Part shown: positions 63,901 through 64,000 of the stretch, piece by piece
How positions within the stretch are numbered: position 1 is the first letter of the stretch
Layout of the letters: every line of letters starts with the position of its first letter
NCBI RefSeq assembly: GCF_036588685.1
Contig: NC_086374.1
Location: forward strand, 65,470,457-65,534,456
Origin: Mytilus trossulus
Lineage: Eukaryota > Mollusca > Bivalvia > Mytilida > Mytilidae
DNA length: 64,000 bases
Reading direction: 5' to 3'
Translations under genes and position numbers: made by a program
The notes under the pieces: model-generated
Seen by the model: the letters and a program-made list of their open reading frames with translations, nothing else
What the model was told of the DNA's origin: nothing
The model's database searches: none

Positions 63901-64000
63901 ATTATATTTTTGAAAAAAGTATGATAAAAACTTCATTTTGGCAAATAATTAAAAAAAATCACTATTGATTATAATTAAGACAACCAAGCCACCTTAAGAA
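60931..64000. other. Right-hand sequence, repeats only
   Basis: The missing 5' exons of the RING-CH gene should lie here or beyond, but I could not identify one. The sequence holds the direct repeats listed next and two diverged units around 63447-63575 built on 'ggaagtttttaacgac.ttgactg', with a related piece near 62795-62850. The rest is AT-rich. Confidence 0.45.
61567..62535 (+). repeat. Pair of direct repeats of about 325 bp
   Basis: Copies at about 61567-61890 and 62212-62535 both open TGATTTAGATTATAACACAA and share 'atgcc(t/c)gttcaaagtcag' and 'tttttacttttta' near the end. They are separated by about 320 bp that includes another dispersed repeat fragment (61945-62030). Confidence 0.6.

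Noticed and set aside
1..64000. tRNA, rRNA or CRISPR content
   Set aside because: I saw no cloverleaf with conserved A and B boxes, no rRNA-like conserved block and no regularly spaced repeat-spacer array.

Overview
The window is genomic DNA from an intron-rich, AT-rich animal. Many interspersed repeat families here look like those I associate with mussels (Mytilus-type bivalves): a foldback MITE beginning ATACTGTGGATTCA, a repeat reading roughly 'agatgtggtatgagtgcc', and a large repeat opening with AGCTCACCTGGCC. That assignment comes from memory of mussel sequence, not from a search.

The main object is a candidate giant DNA transposon at 2189-44622 (42,434 bp). Its ends are gapless 134-bp terminal inverted repeats with 6 mismatches (2189-2322 and 44489-44622). 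They are flanked directly by the same 7 bases, AACCAAA (2182-2188 and 44623-44629), as expected for a target-site duplication. Two spliced genes read inward from the two ends. From the left, 13 coding exons (2518-18503, +) give a 455-residue protein with a homeodomain, an HMG-box-like segment and a C-terminal chromodomain. From the right, 17 coding exons (44489-31173, -) give an unbroken 931-residue KDZ (Kyakuja-Dileera-Zisupton) transposase with the Cys-cluster N-terminal module and a plausible D-D-E set. Every exon junction I traced keeps frame and uses GT-AG. The transposase start codon begins on the last conserved base of the right repeat, so the repeats probably carry the promoters of both genes. 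A third, tentative minus-strand gene of unknown function lies in the middle (26704-28237).

The element has been invaded by other transposons. A 1,275-bp deleted hAT element (4855-6129, 5-bp duplication GTGTG) sits exactly at the splice acceptor that joins the two halves of the homeodomain, so this copy of the accessory gene is probably broken. A 2.7-kb mussel-type repeat with its own nested foldback element fills intron 12, and a 337-bp foldback element made of short tandem repeats lies at 24360-24696.

Right of the element is host sequence. A minus-strand gene (60795 down to 47218, 5' end not resolved) encodes an unusual membrane protein: an EGF-like module, a seven-helix region resembling the plant TOM1/THH1 and animal GPR137 family, a C4HC3 RING-CH domain and two further helices. 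It is likely a membrane E3 ubiquitin ligase. The remaining sequence (1-2181, 44630-47217, 61000-64000) holds only repeats that I can identify.
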